Shown here piece after piece: positions 8,666 through 18,020 of a stretch of 64,000 nt of DNA. Source of the DNA: Brevundimonas naejangsanensis DSM 23858 (GTDB lineage: Bacteria; Pseudomonadota; Alphaproteobacteria; Caulobacterales; Caulobacteraceae); contig NZ_ATXN01000002.1 in NCBI RefSeq assembly GCF_000421705.1, forward strand, positions 558,001-622,000, given 5' to 3'. Every line of letters starts with the position of its first letter. Within the stretch, counting starts at the first letter, position 1. Below the pieces are notes generated by a model. The model was given only the letters and a program-made list of their open reading frames with translations. It made no database searches and was not told where the DNA came from. Both the position numbers and the translations under genes were made by a program.

Positions 8666-9712
8666 ATGTCGAAATCGCGCCTCGCCGCCTCTGCCCTGCC
8701 CTTCATCGCGGCCGCCCTGACGGCCTGCGGCTCTCCGGCCGAAACGTCCAGGCCGGAGCAGCCCCCGGCCGCCGCCCAGCCCACCGCGCCCGCCGCTCTG
8801 ACGCGTGAGGCCGTCGAAAGCGCCGTATTCGAAACCGCCCCCGCTCCCGTCGAGGGCCAGCCCGCGCGGCCGGACGCGGCCACGGCGCGCGCGCAGATCC
8901 TGCTGGACCGCGCCAACTTCTCGCCCGGCGTCATCGACGGCCTGGGCGGGGACAACACGCGTCAGGCCATCGCCGCCTTCGAAAAAGCCGCCGGCCTGCC
9001 GCAGGACGGGGTGCTGGACGCCGAGGTCTTCCGCCGCTTGACCTCAGGCGACGACGGCCGCGTCCTGACCGACTACACGATCACCGCCGCCGACCTCAGC
9101 GGCCCCTTCATCGGCCAGGTTCCGGCCAGTCTGGCGGACATGGCCAAGCTGAAGACGGTCGGCTACGCCACGCCGCTGGAGATGCTGGCCGAGAAGTTCC
9201 ACATGACCGAAGGCCTGCTGCAGGCGCTCAACCCCGGCGTCGACTTCGGCAAGGCGGGTCAGACCATCATCGTGGCCGCCGTCGCCCAGACCGACCTCGC
9301 GGCCGAGGTGGCCCATATCGTCGTGGACAAGGCCGAACGCTCGGTGCGGGTCTATGACGCCTCGGACAAGCTGCTGGCCTTCTATCCGGCCACCATCGGC
9401 AGTTCGGCCCGCCCGGCGCCGTCGGGCGAGTTGACCGTCGTCGGCGTCGCCCCGGAGCCCAACTACACCTACGATCCGGATCGGGTCAGCTATGACCGGG
9501 GCGACCGCAAGGTCATCGTGCCGCCGGGGCCGAACAATCCGGTCGGCTCAGTCTGGATCGACCTGTCGCGTGACACCTATGGCATCCACGGCACGCCGGA
9601 CCCGTCCAAGGTCGGCAAGACCTTCTCCAGCGGCTGCGTGCGCCTGACCAACTGGGACGCCGAACAACTGGCCTCCAAGGTCAAGCCGGGCGTGCGCGTA
9701 ACCTTCCGCTAG
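8666..9712 (+). CDS. L,D-transpeptidase (YkuD) lipoprotein with peptidoglycan-binding and LysM-like regions
   Basis: Predicted cell-wall cross-linking enzyme anchored as a lipoprotein: the signal peptide ends in the lipobox LTAC (Cys around residue 24). After a Pro/Ala-rich linker there is a PG_binding_1-like domain (about 75-130, GVIDGLGGDNTRQAI), a LysM-like segment (about 170-210, LAEKFHMTEGLLQALNPG) and a YkuD catalytic domain (about 215-348) with the IHGTPDP and SSGCVRLTN motifs that hold catalytic His and Cys. It forms 3-3 cross-links or attaches proteins to peptidoglycan. Its stop codon overlaps that of the convergent deaminase gene. Confidence 0.88.
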   Translation: MSKSRLAASALPFIAAALTACGSPAETSRPEQPPAAAQPTAPAALTREAVESAVFETAPAPVEGQPARPDAATARAQILLDRANFSPGVIDGLGGDNTRQAIAAFEKAAGLPQDGVLDAEVFRRLTSGDDGRVLTDYTITAADLSGPFIGQVPASLADMAKLKTVGYATPLEMLAEKFHMTEGLLQALNPGVDFGKAGQTIIVAAVAQTDLAAEVAHIVVDKAERSVRVYDASDKLLAFYPATIGSSARPAPSGELTVVGVAPEPNYTYDPDRVSYDRGDRKVIVPPGPNNPVGSVWIDLSRDTYGIHGTPDPSKVGKTFSSGCVRLTNWDAEQLASKVKPGVRVTFR

Positions 9713-10161
9713 GCGGCGTAAAGCTCCGCCGCCGTCCGTCCCGGCACATCCAGTCGCGTCAGCGGCAACGGCGGCGGGTCCAGCGTCACGCCCAGCGCCT
9801 GATAGGTCGCCGCGCTGGAGAAGCCGTAAGGCTCGGCGTCCGCATTACTGAAGGCGTAGTAGACGGCGCTGACCCGCGTCATCACAGCCGCCGCCAGGCA
9901 CATGGGGCACGGGTGCCCGCTGGCGTAGAGCACCGCGCCCGTCATATCGACGCCGCCCAGCGCCGGTCCCGCCTGACGCAGGGCTTCCATTTCGGCGTGT
10001 GAACTGGGGTCGTTCGTCGCCAGCATCCGGTTGACGCCGCTGGCGACCAGCGAGCCGCCCTTGACCAGCACCGCCCCGAACGGCCGACCGCCCACCCTGA
10101 CGTTCTCCAGCGCCAGATCGATCGCCTGAGCCAGCCAGCGACGGTGTTCGGCCTCCCTCAT
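9709..10161 (-). CDS. CMP/dCMP-type nucleobase deaminase, guanine-deaminase-like
   Basis: A 150-residue zinc hydrolase of the cytidine deaminase superfamily. The zinc site is visible as HAEME (His ligand and catalytic Glu) and PCPMCLAA (two Cys ligands). The PFGAVLVKGG start, the length and the YYAFSNADA region resemble bacterial guanine deaminase GuaD more than tRNA adenosine deaminase TadA, which carries PCxMC plus a C-terminal tRNA-binding helix. Substrate is not proven. It lies 5 bases from gmk on the same strand, so both purine-related genes may share a transcript. Confidence 0.8.
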   Translation of the reverse strand: MREAEHRRWLAQAIDLALENVRVGGRPFGAVLVKGGSLVASGVNRMLATNDPSSHAEMEALRQAGPALGGVDMTGAVLYASGHPCPMCLAAAVMTRVSAVYYAFSNADAEPYGFSSAATYQALGVTLDPPPLPLTRLDVPGRTAAELYAA

Positions 10162-10166
10162 GCGCG

Positions 10167-10808
10167 TCAGACCACTTCCTTCAACAGGGCCGCCTTATAG
10201 CCGTCGACCCACAGGTTGCGGCGACGGCAGCTGCGTTCAGCGTGATAGATGTGCGCCAGTTCGGCGTAGGACCGATCAAAATCCTCGTTGACCAGCACAT
10301 AGTCGAACTCGTCGCAGTGCTCGATCTCGCCCTTGGCGTTGGCGACACGGCGCTCGATCACGTCCTCGGCGTCCTGAGAGCGCGTCACCAGACGGCGACG
10401 CAGCTCTTCCAGGCTGGGCGGCAGGATGAAGACCCGCACGGCGTCGCCGGGGCATTTGGCGGCCACGTCGCGGGCGCCCTGCCAGTCGATGTCGAACAGG
10501 ACGTCGCGCCCCTCGGCCAGCGCCCGCTCGACCGGAGCGGCCGGGCTGCCGTAGCGGTTGCCGTGCACATCGGCCCATTCCAGGAAGGCGTCGCCGTCGA
10601 TCAGGCGCTGGAATTCCTCGACCGAAACGAAGTTGTAGTCGCGCCCGTCCACCTCGCCCGGCCGAATGTCGCGGGTGGTCATGGAGACGGACAACTCCAG
10701 CCCCTTGTGGTCGGCCATCAGGCGGCGGCACAGCGAGGTCTTTCCGGCCCCCGACGGACTGGCCACGATCAGCAGGACGCCACGGCGGGGGGTGCGGTTA
10801 TTCGACAT
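10167..10808 (-). CDS. gmk: Guanylate kinase
   Basis: Phosphorylates GMP to GDP using ATP. The 213-residue protein has the P-loop SPSGAGKTSLC, the GMP-binding segment TTRDIRPGEVDGRDYNF and the lid region, and matches the usual size. Its start overlaps the end of yicC by 11 bases, an arrangement (yicC-gmk) that is common in bacteria and suggests coupled translation. Confidence 0.95.
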   Translation of the reverse strand: MSNNRTPRRGVLLIVASPSGAGKTSLCRRLMADHKGLELSVSMTTRDIRPGEVDGRDYNFVSVEEFQRLIDGDAFLEWADVHGNRYGSPAAPVERALAEGRDVLFDIDWQGARDVAAKCPGDAVRVFILPPSLEELRRRLVTRSQDAEDVIERRVANAKGEIEHCDEFDYVLVNEDFDRSYAELAHIYHAERSCRRRNLWVDGYKAALLKEVV

Positions 10809-11697
10809 TCTGAACTTGTTCTCGAAGCTGCTCGATGACGGCCTTCAACTCCAGGCCGATTCCGGTGAGGGCGGTCGTAGCGGATTTCGAACAGAGGGTG
10901 TTCGCCTCGCGCATGAATTCCTGCATCAGGAAGTCGAGTTTTCGACCGGCGGGGGGTTGCTGCAACAGTGCGCGGGCCGAGGCGACGTGGGCCGTCAGCC
11001 GGTCCAGCTCCTCGCGCACATCGGCCTTGGTCGCCAGCGCCGCAGCCTCAAGGAAGACGCGCTCGTCCAGACCCGGCGCATCGGGCGCCAGTTCGCTGAT
11101 GCGCCGGGTGAAACGTTCGCGGATGGCCTCGACCTGGGCCGAGGCTTCCAGCTCGGCGCGCGCGACCAGAGCCTCAATGGTCCCGACGAAGTCGTGGATC
11201 ACCGGCGTCAGTTGCTCACCCTCGCGCTGACGCGACGCCTTCAGCGCATCCAGCGCCTGTTCAACCGTGGCGGCCATAGCCGATTCCAGAACGGCGCGAG
11301 CCTCGGTGTCCTCGTCCTCTTCGGCGACCTCGATGACGCCGCGCAGGGCCAGCAGGCCGTCGGCCGAGGGCGGGGTCGCTCCTTCCTCCGCCAACTGGTT
11401 CGCCAGCCGCAGATAGGTCGCCAGCACCGCCTCATTGACGCGTGGCGCGGGCTCGGTTCCCTCGGCGCGTTTAGCCTGAAGGCCCAGCGTCACCTGCCCG
11501 CGGTTCAGCCGCGCCTGAGCCGCGGCCTTGGCCAGCCGTTCCAGATTATCGAAGCCGTGCGGGCCGCGAAAACGCATCTCCAGCGACCGGCCGTTGACCG
11601 AGCGCGCCTCGACCGTCCAGGTCCAGCCGTCCAGCGTCCCGTCGGCCCGGCCGAAGCCCGTCATGCCCGAGATCTCGCTCGAAATAGAGTTGCTCAT
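10798..11697 (-). CDS. yicC: YicC family endoribonuclease
   Basis: A 299-residue YicC/YloC protein. It begins with the family signature SGMTGFGRA and SVNGRSLEMRFR, has a central helical region and ends with FLMQEFMREANTLCSK, the typical DUF1732 motif. E. coli YicC is a metal-dependent endoribonuclease linked to stationary-phase RNA turnover. The start overlaps the mltG stop (ATGA) and the end overlaps the gmk start. Confidence 0.92.
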   Translation of the reverse strand: MSNSISSEISGMTGFGRADGTLDGWTWTVEARSVNGRSLEMRFRGPHGFDNLERLAKAAAQARLNRGQVTLGLQAKRAEGTEPAPRVNEAVLATYLRLANQLAEEGATPPSADGLLALRGVIEVAEEDEDTEARAVLESAMAATVEQALDALKASRQREGEQLTPVIHDFVGTIEALVARAELEASAQVEAIRERFTRRISELAPDAPGLDERVFLEAAALATKADVREELDRLTAHVASARALLQQPPAGRKLDFLMQEFMREANTLCSKSATTALTGIGLELKAVIEQLREQVQNVE

Positions 11698-12890
11698 CGT
11701 CCAGCCTCCGTAGGCACGCGAATGACCTTGGCGCCCGGCGGAATGGCGATGGCCGGGCCTGCGGCTTCATCCGTCATCGGCGCAGGCGACGTCTCCGGCG
11801 CGGTTTCGCCCGCCGCCAGACCGGCCTTGCGGCGCTCGATCTCGCGCCAGCGGGCCACGTTCAGCAGATGTTCCTGATAGGTGCGGGCGAAGACGTGGCC
11901 GCCCGTGCCGTCGGCGACGAAGAAGACGTATTCCGAGCGCGGCGGGTTCAGCACGGCCTTGATCGCCTCCTCGCCCGGATTGGCGATGGGCGTCGGCGGC
12001 AGGCCGTCGATCAGATAGGTGTTCCACGGCGTCGGCTTGCGCAGCTCCGACAGCAGGATGCCGCGCCCCAGCGGCCGCCCCTTGGTCACGCCGTAGACGA
12101 TGGTCGGGTCGCTCTCCAGCCGCATCCCCAGACGCAGGCGGTTGGTGAAGACGGCCGCCACCTCGGGCCGTTCGGAGGCGATGCCCGTCTCCTTCTCGAC
12201 GATGGAGGCCAGGATGACCGCCTCTTCCGGCGTCGTGACCACCGTGGCGGGCGAGCGGGCGGCCCACAGCGTCTCCAGCTTGGTCTTGGCCGCGCGCTGC
12301 ATCCGGGCGACGACGGCGGCGCGGGTTTCGCCGCGCGTGACCTCATAGGTCTCGGGCCACAGGCTGCCCTCGGGCGGAACCTCGACCTCGCCGGTCAGGA
12401 CCGGCTGTTTCATGAGGATGTCGACGGCCTGGGCGCTGGACCAGCCCTCAGGCAGGGTCACGTAGTGGCGCACCGACTTGCCGTCGACCAGCAGGCCCAC
12501 CACCGTCGCCAGAGAGGCGCCTGACGGCACCTCATATTCGCCCGCGCGGATCTTGCGGTCGGCGCCGGTCAGGCTGATCGCCGCGCGGAACAGGTCGGTC
12601 GAGCGGATCACCCCCGCCGATTTCAGATTGGCCGCAATGGCCGGAACGCCCGCCCCGGACGGCAGGGTGACAATGGTCGCCTCCCCTTCCGCCGCCCTCG
12701 GCCCCGGCCCCCAGTAGACGGCCCAGAACGCCACCAGCGCGGCGACCAGAAACAGACCCAGCGTCCCGGCGGCCGTGATCAGGCCGACGCCGAGACCGGA
12801 CTTTGCGCCTCCGCCCCCGCTTCCCTTTTTCGGAACGCGCGACTTGGGAATGCGAACCTTGGGGGTGCGGCGGGACGGAGCCTTGGCCAA
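11694..12890 (-). CDS. mltG: Endolytic murein transglycosylase MltG
   Basis: Inner-membrane lytic transglycosylase that cuts nascent glycan strands and may set their length. The 398-residue protein starts with a basic, Gly/Ser-rich cytoplasmic tail (RRTPKVRIPKSRVPKK), has one membrane helix (about 32-55), a LysM-like region and the YceG catalytic domain with SIVEKETGI, containing the catalytic glutamate, and LPPTPIANPG. An extra tail after residue 345 is Ala/Pro-rich. It lies 1 base downstream of fabF. Confidence 0.93.
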   Translation of the reverse strand: MAKAPSRRTPKVRIPKSRVPKKGSGGGGAKSGLGVGLITAAGTLGLFLVAALVAFWAVYWGPGPRAAEGEATIVTLPSGAGVPAIAANLKSAGVIRSTDLFRAAISLTGADRKIRAGEYEVPSGASLATVVGLLVDGKSVRHYVTLPEGWSSAQAVDILMKQPVLTGEVEVPPEGSLWPETYEVTRGETRAAVVARMQRAAKTKLETLWAARSPATVVTTPEEAVILASIVEKETGIASERPEVAAVFTNRLRLGMRLESDPTIVYGVTKGRPLGRGILLSELRKPTPWNTYLIDGLPPTPIANPGEEAIKAVLNPPRSEYVFFVADGTGGHVFARTYQEHLLNVARWREIERRKAGLAAGETAPETSPAPMTDEAAGPAIAIPPGAKVIRVPTEAGR

Positions 12891-12891
12891 G

Positions 12892-14172
12892 TCAGTCGAC
12901 CTTCTTGAAGATCACAGAGGCGTTTGTGCCGCCGAAACCGAAGCTGTTGGACATGGCGACATCGATCTTCCTGGCCTTGCCCTTGTGCGGAACCAGGTCG
13001 ATCGGCGTCTCCATCTCCGGGTCGTCCAGATTGATGGTCGGCGGCGCCATCTGATCGCGGATGGCCAGGACGGAGAAGATGCTCTCGATCGCCCCGGCGG
13101 CGCCCAGCAGGTGGCCCGTCATCGACTTGGTCGAGGACACGGCCAGGTCCTTGGCGTGGTCGCCGACCAGCCGCTCGACCGCCTTCAGCTCGATCCAGTC
13201 GGCCATGGTCGAGGTGCCGTGGGCGTTGACGTAGTCCAGGTCGGACGGCTGCATGCTGGCGCGCTTCAGCGCCGCCTTCATGGCCCTCAGGCCGCCGTCG
13301 CCATCTTCCGACGGGGCGGTGATGTGATAGGCGTCGCCGCTCATGCCGTAGCCGACGACCTCGGCGTAGATCTTGGCGCCGCGCGCCTTGGCGTGTTCGT
13401 ACTCCTCCAGCACCATGATCCCGGCTCCTTCGCCCATGACAAAGCCCGCATGGCCGCGATCATAGGGACGTGAAGCCTTCTCCGGCGTGTCGTTATAGGC
13501 GGTGCACAGCGCCTTGCAGGCCAGGAAGCCCGCGATGCCGATCGGCACGACCGAGCTCTCAGCCCCGCCCGCCACCATGACGTCGGCGTCGCCCAGGGCG
13601 ATCATCCGGGCCGCGTCGCCGATGGCGTGGGCGCCGGTGGCGCAGGCGGTGACGACCGAGTGGTTCGGACCCTTCAGGCCGTGGCGGATCGAAATCTGGC
13701 CCGACGCCAGATTGATCAGGGCCGAGGGGATGAAGAAGGGGCTGACGCGGCGGACGCCCTGTTCCTTCAGGATGATGGCCGTGTCCGCGATGGGGCCCAG
13801 GCCGCCGATGCCCGAACCGACCATGACGCCGGTCGCTTCCTTGTCGTCTTCGCTTTCCGGCTTCCAATCCGCATCAGCCAGCGCCTCGTCCGCCGCTGCG
13901 ATGGCGTACAGGATGAAGTCGTCGACGCGCTTGCGGTCCTTGGCCGACATGACCTGATCGGGATCGAAGACGCCGGGCTGGCCCGCCTCGCCGCCGCCGC
14001 GCCCGTCGACGCTGGGCACTTCGCCCGCGATGGTGCAGCCGTAGCCCTCGGTGTCGAAGGCGGTGATCGGACGGATGCCCGAGCGGCCTTCCAGAATGCC
14101 CTTCCAGACGTGCTCGACGCCCGTGCCCAGAGGCGTAACCAGGCCGAGGCCCGTGATGACGACGCGGCGCAT
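12892..14172 (-). CDS. fabF: 3-oxoacyl-ACP synthase II (KASII)
   Basis: Condensing enzyme of type II fatty-acid synthesis that extends acyl-ACP with malonyl-ACP. The thiolase-fold catalytic triad is visible: the Cys in TACATGAHAIG, the His in NAHGTSTMAD and the His in TGHLLGAAGAIES. It has 426 residues and ends with the usual SFGFGGTNASVIF. It is followed by mltG after 1 base and preceded by acpP, as in many alphaproteobacteria. Confidence 0.95.
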   Translation of the reverse strand: MRRVVITGLGLVTPLGTGVEHVWKGILEGRSGIRPITAFDTEGYGCTIAGEVPSVDGRGGGEAGQPGVFDPDQVMSAKDRKRVDDFILYAIAAADEALADADWKPESEDDKEATGVMVGSGIGGLGPIADTAIILKEQGVRRVSPFFIPSALINLASGQISIRHGLKGPNHSVVTACATGAHAIGDAARMIALGDADVMVAGGAESSVVPIGIAGFLACKALCTAYNDTPEKASRPYDRGHAGFVMGEGAGIMVLEEYEHAKARGAKIYAEVVGYGMSGDAYHITAPSEDGDGGLRAMKAALKRASMQPSDLDYVNAHGTSTMADWIELKAVERLVGDHAKDLAVSSTKSMTGHLLGAAGAIESIFSVLAIRDQMAPPTINLDDPEMETPIDLVPHKGKARKIDVAMSNSFGFGGTNASVIFKKVD

Positions 14173-14290
14173 GGTTCGCGCTCCTTCTTGGTCAGAATCG
14201 TAACCAGAAACACTAATGGCCGCCGGACGGTCCCGCTAGGGGTCCGTCACGGCGGCCATCAGCTGGTAAGTGCGACGAATCGCAGCCGGA

Positions 14291-14530
14291 TCAGGCGGCC
14301 AGCTTCTCGTCGATGAACTTCACCGCGTCGCCGACGGTCTGGATGTGCTCAGCCGCGTCATCCGGGATTTCGACGTCGAATTCTTCTTCGAAGGCCATGA
14401 CCAGTTCGACGTTGTCGAGCGAGTCAGCGCCCAGGTCGTCGATGAAGGAAGCCTTCTCGGTGACCTTGTCCGGATCGGCGTCCAGGTGGTCGATCACGAT
14501 CTTGCGGACGCGTTCGAGGGTGTCGGACAT
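14291..14530 (-). CDS. acpP: Acyl carrier protein
   Basis: A 79-residue acidic four-helix carrier. The serine in [13 protein letters not shown] receives the 4'-phosphopantetheine arm. The start is taken at 14530 because [12 protein letters not shown] is the conserved ACP N terminus; the frame is open further upstream but that extension is not ACP-like. It sits between fabG and fabF in the fatty-acid synthesis cluster, with 118 bases before fabF, where a separate fabF promoter or a processing site could lie. Confidence 0.96.
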   Translation of the reverse strand: MSDTLERVRKIVIDHLDADPDKVTEKASFIDDLGADSLDNVELVMAFEEEFDVEIPDDAAEHIQTVGDAVKFIDEKLAA

Positions 14531-14716
14531 GAGTGTCTCTCTTGCCTGTTTGAAATCGCCGTGATGGCGGGTCGAGGGTTGTTTCGCCGTGTCACGGCTG
14601 CCTGCCGGGATCAAGCCTCAATGAGACTCACCCCCGAAAGACGTCCGTGCCCTTTAGCACAGGGTGCGGAAGTGGAAATAGTCTGTTGCGCGTCGTGATG
14701 ACACTTCACGCTTCGA
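14531..14716 (-). promoter_or_regulatory. acpP upstream region, possible promoter
   Basis: This 186-base gap between fabG and acpP is long for the cluster and locally less GC-rich. On the minus strand GCTAAA (14658-14653) matches the Caulobacter housekeeping -10 pattern GCTANA, but no good -35 stands 16-18 bases upstream. An acpP-specific promoter would fit the high demand for ACP. It is a weak call. Confidence 0.25.
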
Positions 14717-15457
14717 TCAAATCATCGCCATGCCGCCGTTAACGTGCAGCGTCTGGCCGGTGACATAGGCCGCTTCATCCGACGACAGATAGACGGCGGC
14801 CGAGGCGATTTCGTCGCCCGCGCCCAGACGTCCGGCCGGAATCTTGGACAGGATGGCCTCGCGCTGCTGGTCGTTCAGCACGTCGGTCATCGGCGAGGCG
14901 ATGAAGCCCGGCGCGATGCAGTTGACCGTGATCCCGCGCGAGCCGACTTCCTGGGCCAGCGACTTGGAAAAGCCGATCATCCCGGCCTTGGAGGCGGAAT
15001 AGTTGGTCTGGCCGGGGTTGCCCGTGACGCCGACCACCGAGGTGATGCCGATGATGCGGCCCGAACGGCGCTTCATCATCCCCTTCACCGCCGCGCGGGT
15101 CAGGCGGAAATAGCTCTCGAGGTTGATCTGGATGACGGACTGGAAGTCCTCGTCCTTCATCCGCATCAGCAGGCCGTCCTTGGTGATGCCCGCGTTGGCG
15201 ACCAGGATGTCCAGCGGCGCGCCCGCCGCTTCCTCCGCGCGCGCAACCAGACCGTCGACCGATTCCGCGTCCGACAGGTTGGCGGCGGCGAAATGCGCTC
15301 GTTCGCCCAGCTCCTTGGCCAGATCGGCCAGCACGGCTTCGCGCGTGCCGGACAGGACGACAGTCGCTCCCTGCGCGTGCAGGGCGCGGGCGATGGCGCC
15401 GCCGATGCCGCCGGTGGCGCCGGTCACGAGGGCGGTCTTTCCCGAAAGATTGAACAT
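14717..15457 (-). CDS. fabG: 3-oxoacyl-ACP reductase FabG
   Basis: NADPH-dependent reductase of the second step in each fatty-acid elongation cycle. The 246-residue SDR protein shows TGATGGIGGAI (cofactor loop), NAGIT, the catalytic YSASKAG tyrosine/lysine pair preceded by an active-site serine (ITSVVG), and the FabG-specific C terminus GQTLHVNGGMAMI. It is separated from upstream fabD by an inverted repeat of family B. Confidence 0.95.
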   Translation of the reverse strand: MFNLSGKTALVTGATGGIGGAIARALHAQGATVVLSGTREAVLADLAKELGERAHFAAANLSDAESVDGLVARAEEAAGAPLDILVANAGITKDGLLMRMKDEDFQSVIQINLESYFRLTRAAVKGMMKRRSGRIIGITSVVGVTGNPGQTNYSASKAGMIGFSKSLAQEVGSRGITVNCIAPGFIASPMTDVLNDQQREAILSKIPAGRLGAGDEIASAAVYLSSDEAAYVTGQTLHVNGGMAMI

Positions 15458-15465
15458 TGAAATCT

Positions 15466-15562
15466 CCGCTCATCCCCGCGGAGGCGGGGACCTAGGCTTT
15501 AGCTTCAAGCGCCGCATCTCGTTCCCAAAGAACTGGGTCCCCGCCTCCGCGGGGATGAGCGG
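15466..15562. repeat. REP-like inverted pair, family B (fabD-fabG gap)
   Basis: Two 27-base arms, 15466-15492 and 15536-15562, are exact reverse complements; they start CCGCTCATCC and end GGGGACC, with a 43-base spacer. Each arm contains a smaller hairpin, CCCCGC-GGAG-GCGGGG. The same family occurs at 43433-43564 with a different but still paired inner stem, and the spacer flanks (CCAAAG, one variable base, ACTGGGTCCC) are shared. Like the others it lies between genes of one operon without a T-run. Confidence 0.9.
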
Positions 15563-15564
15563 CT

Positions 15565-16509
15565 TCAGATCGTTTTCGCGAAGGCTTCCAGCTCTTCCGC
15601 CGTATTCAACGCCAGGGCCTCGGCGTCGGGAGCGATCCGCTTGGCCATGCCGGTCAGCACCTTGCCGGAGCCGACCTCGACGAAGCGGGTCACGCCGCCT
15701 TCAGTCGCCATCCACTCCATGCTCTCGCGCCAGCGCACGCGGCCCGTCACCTGCTCGACCAGCAGGCGGCGGATGACCTCGGCGTCGGTTTTCGGGCGGG
15801 CGGTGACGTTGGCGACCACCGGCACGGCGGGCGCCACGATCTTCGCATCGGCGAGCGCGGCGGCCATCTCGTCGGCAGCAGGCTGCATCAACGGGCAGTG
15901 GAAGGGCGCCGAAACATTCAGCGGAATGGCGCGCGCGCCCAGTTCCTTGGCTTTCTCGATGGCCAGATCCACGGCGGCCTTGTCGCCCGAGATGACGACA
16001 TTGCCCTTGTTGTTGTCGTTGGCGACGACGCAGACGCCCGCCGCCGAACCGGCCTTGGCGGCCTCTTCAGCCAGCGCCAGATCGGTCTTGGGCCCGATCA
16101 GCGAGGCCATCGCGCCCTTGCCCACCGGCACGGCGCGCTGCATGGCCTGACCGCGCAGCTTCAACAGACGGGCGGTGTCCGACAGGCTGATCGCGCCCGC
16201 CGCGGCCAGAGCCGAATATTCGCCCAGCGAGTGACCGGCGACGAAGGCCGCGCGCGCCACATCGACGCCGAACTCGACCTTCAGCACCCGCGCCGTGGCG
16301 ACCGACACGGCCATCAGGGCCGGCTGGGCGTTCTCGGTCAGGGTCAGCTGATCTTCCGGCCCTTCGCGCATCAAGGCGAACAACTTCTGGTTCAGGGCGT
16401 CGTCCACCTCGGCGAAGACTTCGCGCGCGCTGGCGAAGGCCTCCGACAGGGCGACGCCCATGCCGACCGACTGGCTGCCCTGACCGGGAAAGAGAAGCGC
16501 GAGGCTCAT
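15565..16509 (-). CDS. fabD: Malonyl-CoA:ACP transacylase
   Basis: Loads malonyl groups from CoA onto ACP to feed fatty-acid synthesis. The 314-residue protein starts with LALLFPGQGSQSVGMG, and has the nucleophile elbow GHSLGEYSALAAAG with catalytic Ser, and the partner His in APFHCPLM. It is the first gene of the block fabD-fabG-acpP-fabF-mltG-yicC-gmk. Confidence 0.95.
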   Translation of the reverse strand: MSLALLFPGQGSQSVGMGVALSEAFASAREVFAEVDDALNQKLFALMREGPEDQLTLTENAQPALMAVSVATARVLKVEFGVDVARAAFVAGHSLGEYSALAAAGAISLSDTARLLKLRGQAMQRAVPVGKGAMASLIGPKTDLALAEEAAKAGSAAGVCVVANDNNKGNVVISGDKAAVDLAIEKAKELGARAIPLNVSAPFHCPLMQPAADEMAAALADAKIVAPAVPVVANVTARPKTDAEVIRRLLVEQVTGRVRWRESMEWMATEGGVTRFVEVGSGKVLTGMAKRIAPDAEALALNTAEELEAFAKTI

Positions 16510-16592
16510 CCGGGATCGTCCGTCATCCGTTGAATCAAGCCGCGAGGGTTAGGCGAATCCCTCCCCTACGGCAAGAAGGACGGCGGGCCGGT

Positions 16593-18020
16593 TCAGTCCT
16601 TCCCGCGCGCCGTGCAGGGACGGTCGTCCGGTCCCGCCGCGCCGTTGCAGCGGCGCTGGGCCATCAACGTCTCTTCCGTCTCGACCAGACGCTTGGTCCC
16701 GTCCGCCTGCCGTTCCAGCGTGAAGGCGTCATACAGGCCGCCCGTCGCCGTGAAGGCGCGGAACGACAGGCGATCCGCCTCGACGTCGATCAACTGATAC
16801 AGTTCGGTGTTCTCGGCCGCGCGCACGGGCTGCGTGTCCGCCCGGTCGTTCAGCCCATACATCTTGGAACCGGTGACCGAGACCACATAGACCGGCCCCT
16901 GCGGACGGCCCGCCGCGCTGGCGGCGCGCGAGGCCTCGGCCCCGGCGGGGTTGGAGACGCGGCCATAGCAATGGTCGTGCCCCTGCAGCACCAGATCGAT
17001 GTTGCGGGCGTCGAAGATCGGCTTCCAGGCGGCCTTCAGCTCCTCGGTGTCCTCGGGCCGGGCGCAGGTGTAGATCGGCTGGTGGAACAGGGCGACGTTC
17101 CAGCGCGCCGAGCTATCGGCCAGCACACGATCCAGCCAGCGCGTCTGGCTTTCCCCGGCGCCCAGATCGATCGCCGCCGTGCCGTCCAGCACGATGAAGC
17201 GCACGCCCTGATAGTCGACATAATAGCTGGTCGCCTTCGCTCCCTCTGCGCCATTGTCCGGCAGGGCGAACTGCAGCGGCCAATGCGGGCCCAGAACGCG
17301 CGATTCCTCGCCGTTCGGCAGCACGTGGTCGACGTATTCATGGTTGCCGCTGGCGGGCAGTTGCGGCGTCATGGCGAAGGCGCGGCCGCCCGCCTCGGTC
17401 CATTCGCCCCATTCGTCGTCGTGAACCTTTTCCTCGCGCTGCGCCACCAGATCGCCCGCGTGAACGACCAGCGCCGCCGGTCCCGCCTCCTTGAAGGCCG
17501 AGCGGATCACGCGCGAGCCGATCTCCAGAATGTCGTTCTGGGTGTCGCCCAGATAGATAAAGCGGAACGGCGCGAGCTCAGGCTTCGCCGTGCGGAATGG
17601 CAGCCACTCGCTCCAGCCGTCGGCGGCGCGCACGCGATAGACATAGCGCGTGTCCGGTTTCAGCCCGTCAAAGCGCGCCTGATGATAAAGGGCGCGGCCG
17701 TTCTCGTTTTCAATCGGCGTCGTGGCGCCGGCCACGGTGCGGGCGGCGAAACCCAGCAAGGGGCCGTCGATCTCCTCGGCGATCTGAGCCTCGGCGGCGC
17801 TCTGGCGCGTGTCGGTTCTCCAGGCGACGGCAGCGCCGCGCGCAGCGTCAGCGGCGGGGCTCAGCACGATGCGGTCGGCCCAGCCCTTGGCCGCCCAGCG
17901 ACCGTTCGGCGCGTGCAGCGGCGCAGGCTTCGTCGCCTCCGCCAGCACCATGGAGGGCGCAGCGGACAGCAGGGCGGCAGCAGCCAAGGACGCGACCTTG
18001 CAGGCGACGGACAGCTTCAT
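16593..18020 (-). CDS. Secreted metallophosphoesterase, purple-acid-phosphatase-like
   Basis: A 475-residue exported phosphoesterase. After a signal peptide (ending SMVLAEA) there is a fibronectin-like N-terminal domain (about 40-150), typical of purple acid phosphatases, then the calcineurin-like catalytic domain. All metal-binding blocks are visible: YLGDTQ, HAGDL, SGNHEY, LFHQPIYTC and QGHDHCYGR. It probably releases phosphate from organic esters in the periplasm or outside the cell. I see no clear Pho box upstream. It is divergent from rpsF and ends 84 bases from fabD. Confidence 0.87.
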   Translation of the reverse strand: MKLSVACKVASLAAAALLSAAPSMVLAEATKPAPLHAPNGRWAAKGWADRIVLSPAADAARGAAVAWRTDTRQSAAEAQIAEEIDGPLLGFAARTVAGATTPIENENGRALYHQARFDGLKPDTRYVYRVRAADGWSEWLPFRTAKPELAPFRFIYLGDTQNDILEIGSRVIRSAFKEAGPAALVVHAGDLVAQREEKVHDDEWGEWTEAGGRAFAMTPQLPASGNHEYVDHVLPNGEESRVLGPHWPLQFALPDNGAEGAKATSYYVDYQGVRFIVLDGTAAIDLGAGESQTRWLDRVLADSSARWNVALFHQPIYTCARPEDTEELKAAWKPIFDARNIDLVLQGHDHCYGRVSNPAGAEASRAASAAGRPQGPVYVVSVTGSKMYGLNDRADTQPVRAAENTELYQLIDVEADRLSFRAFTATGGLYDAFTLERQADGTKRLVETEETLMAQRRCNGAAGPDDRPCTARGKD

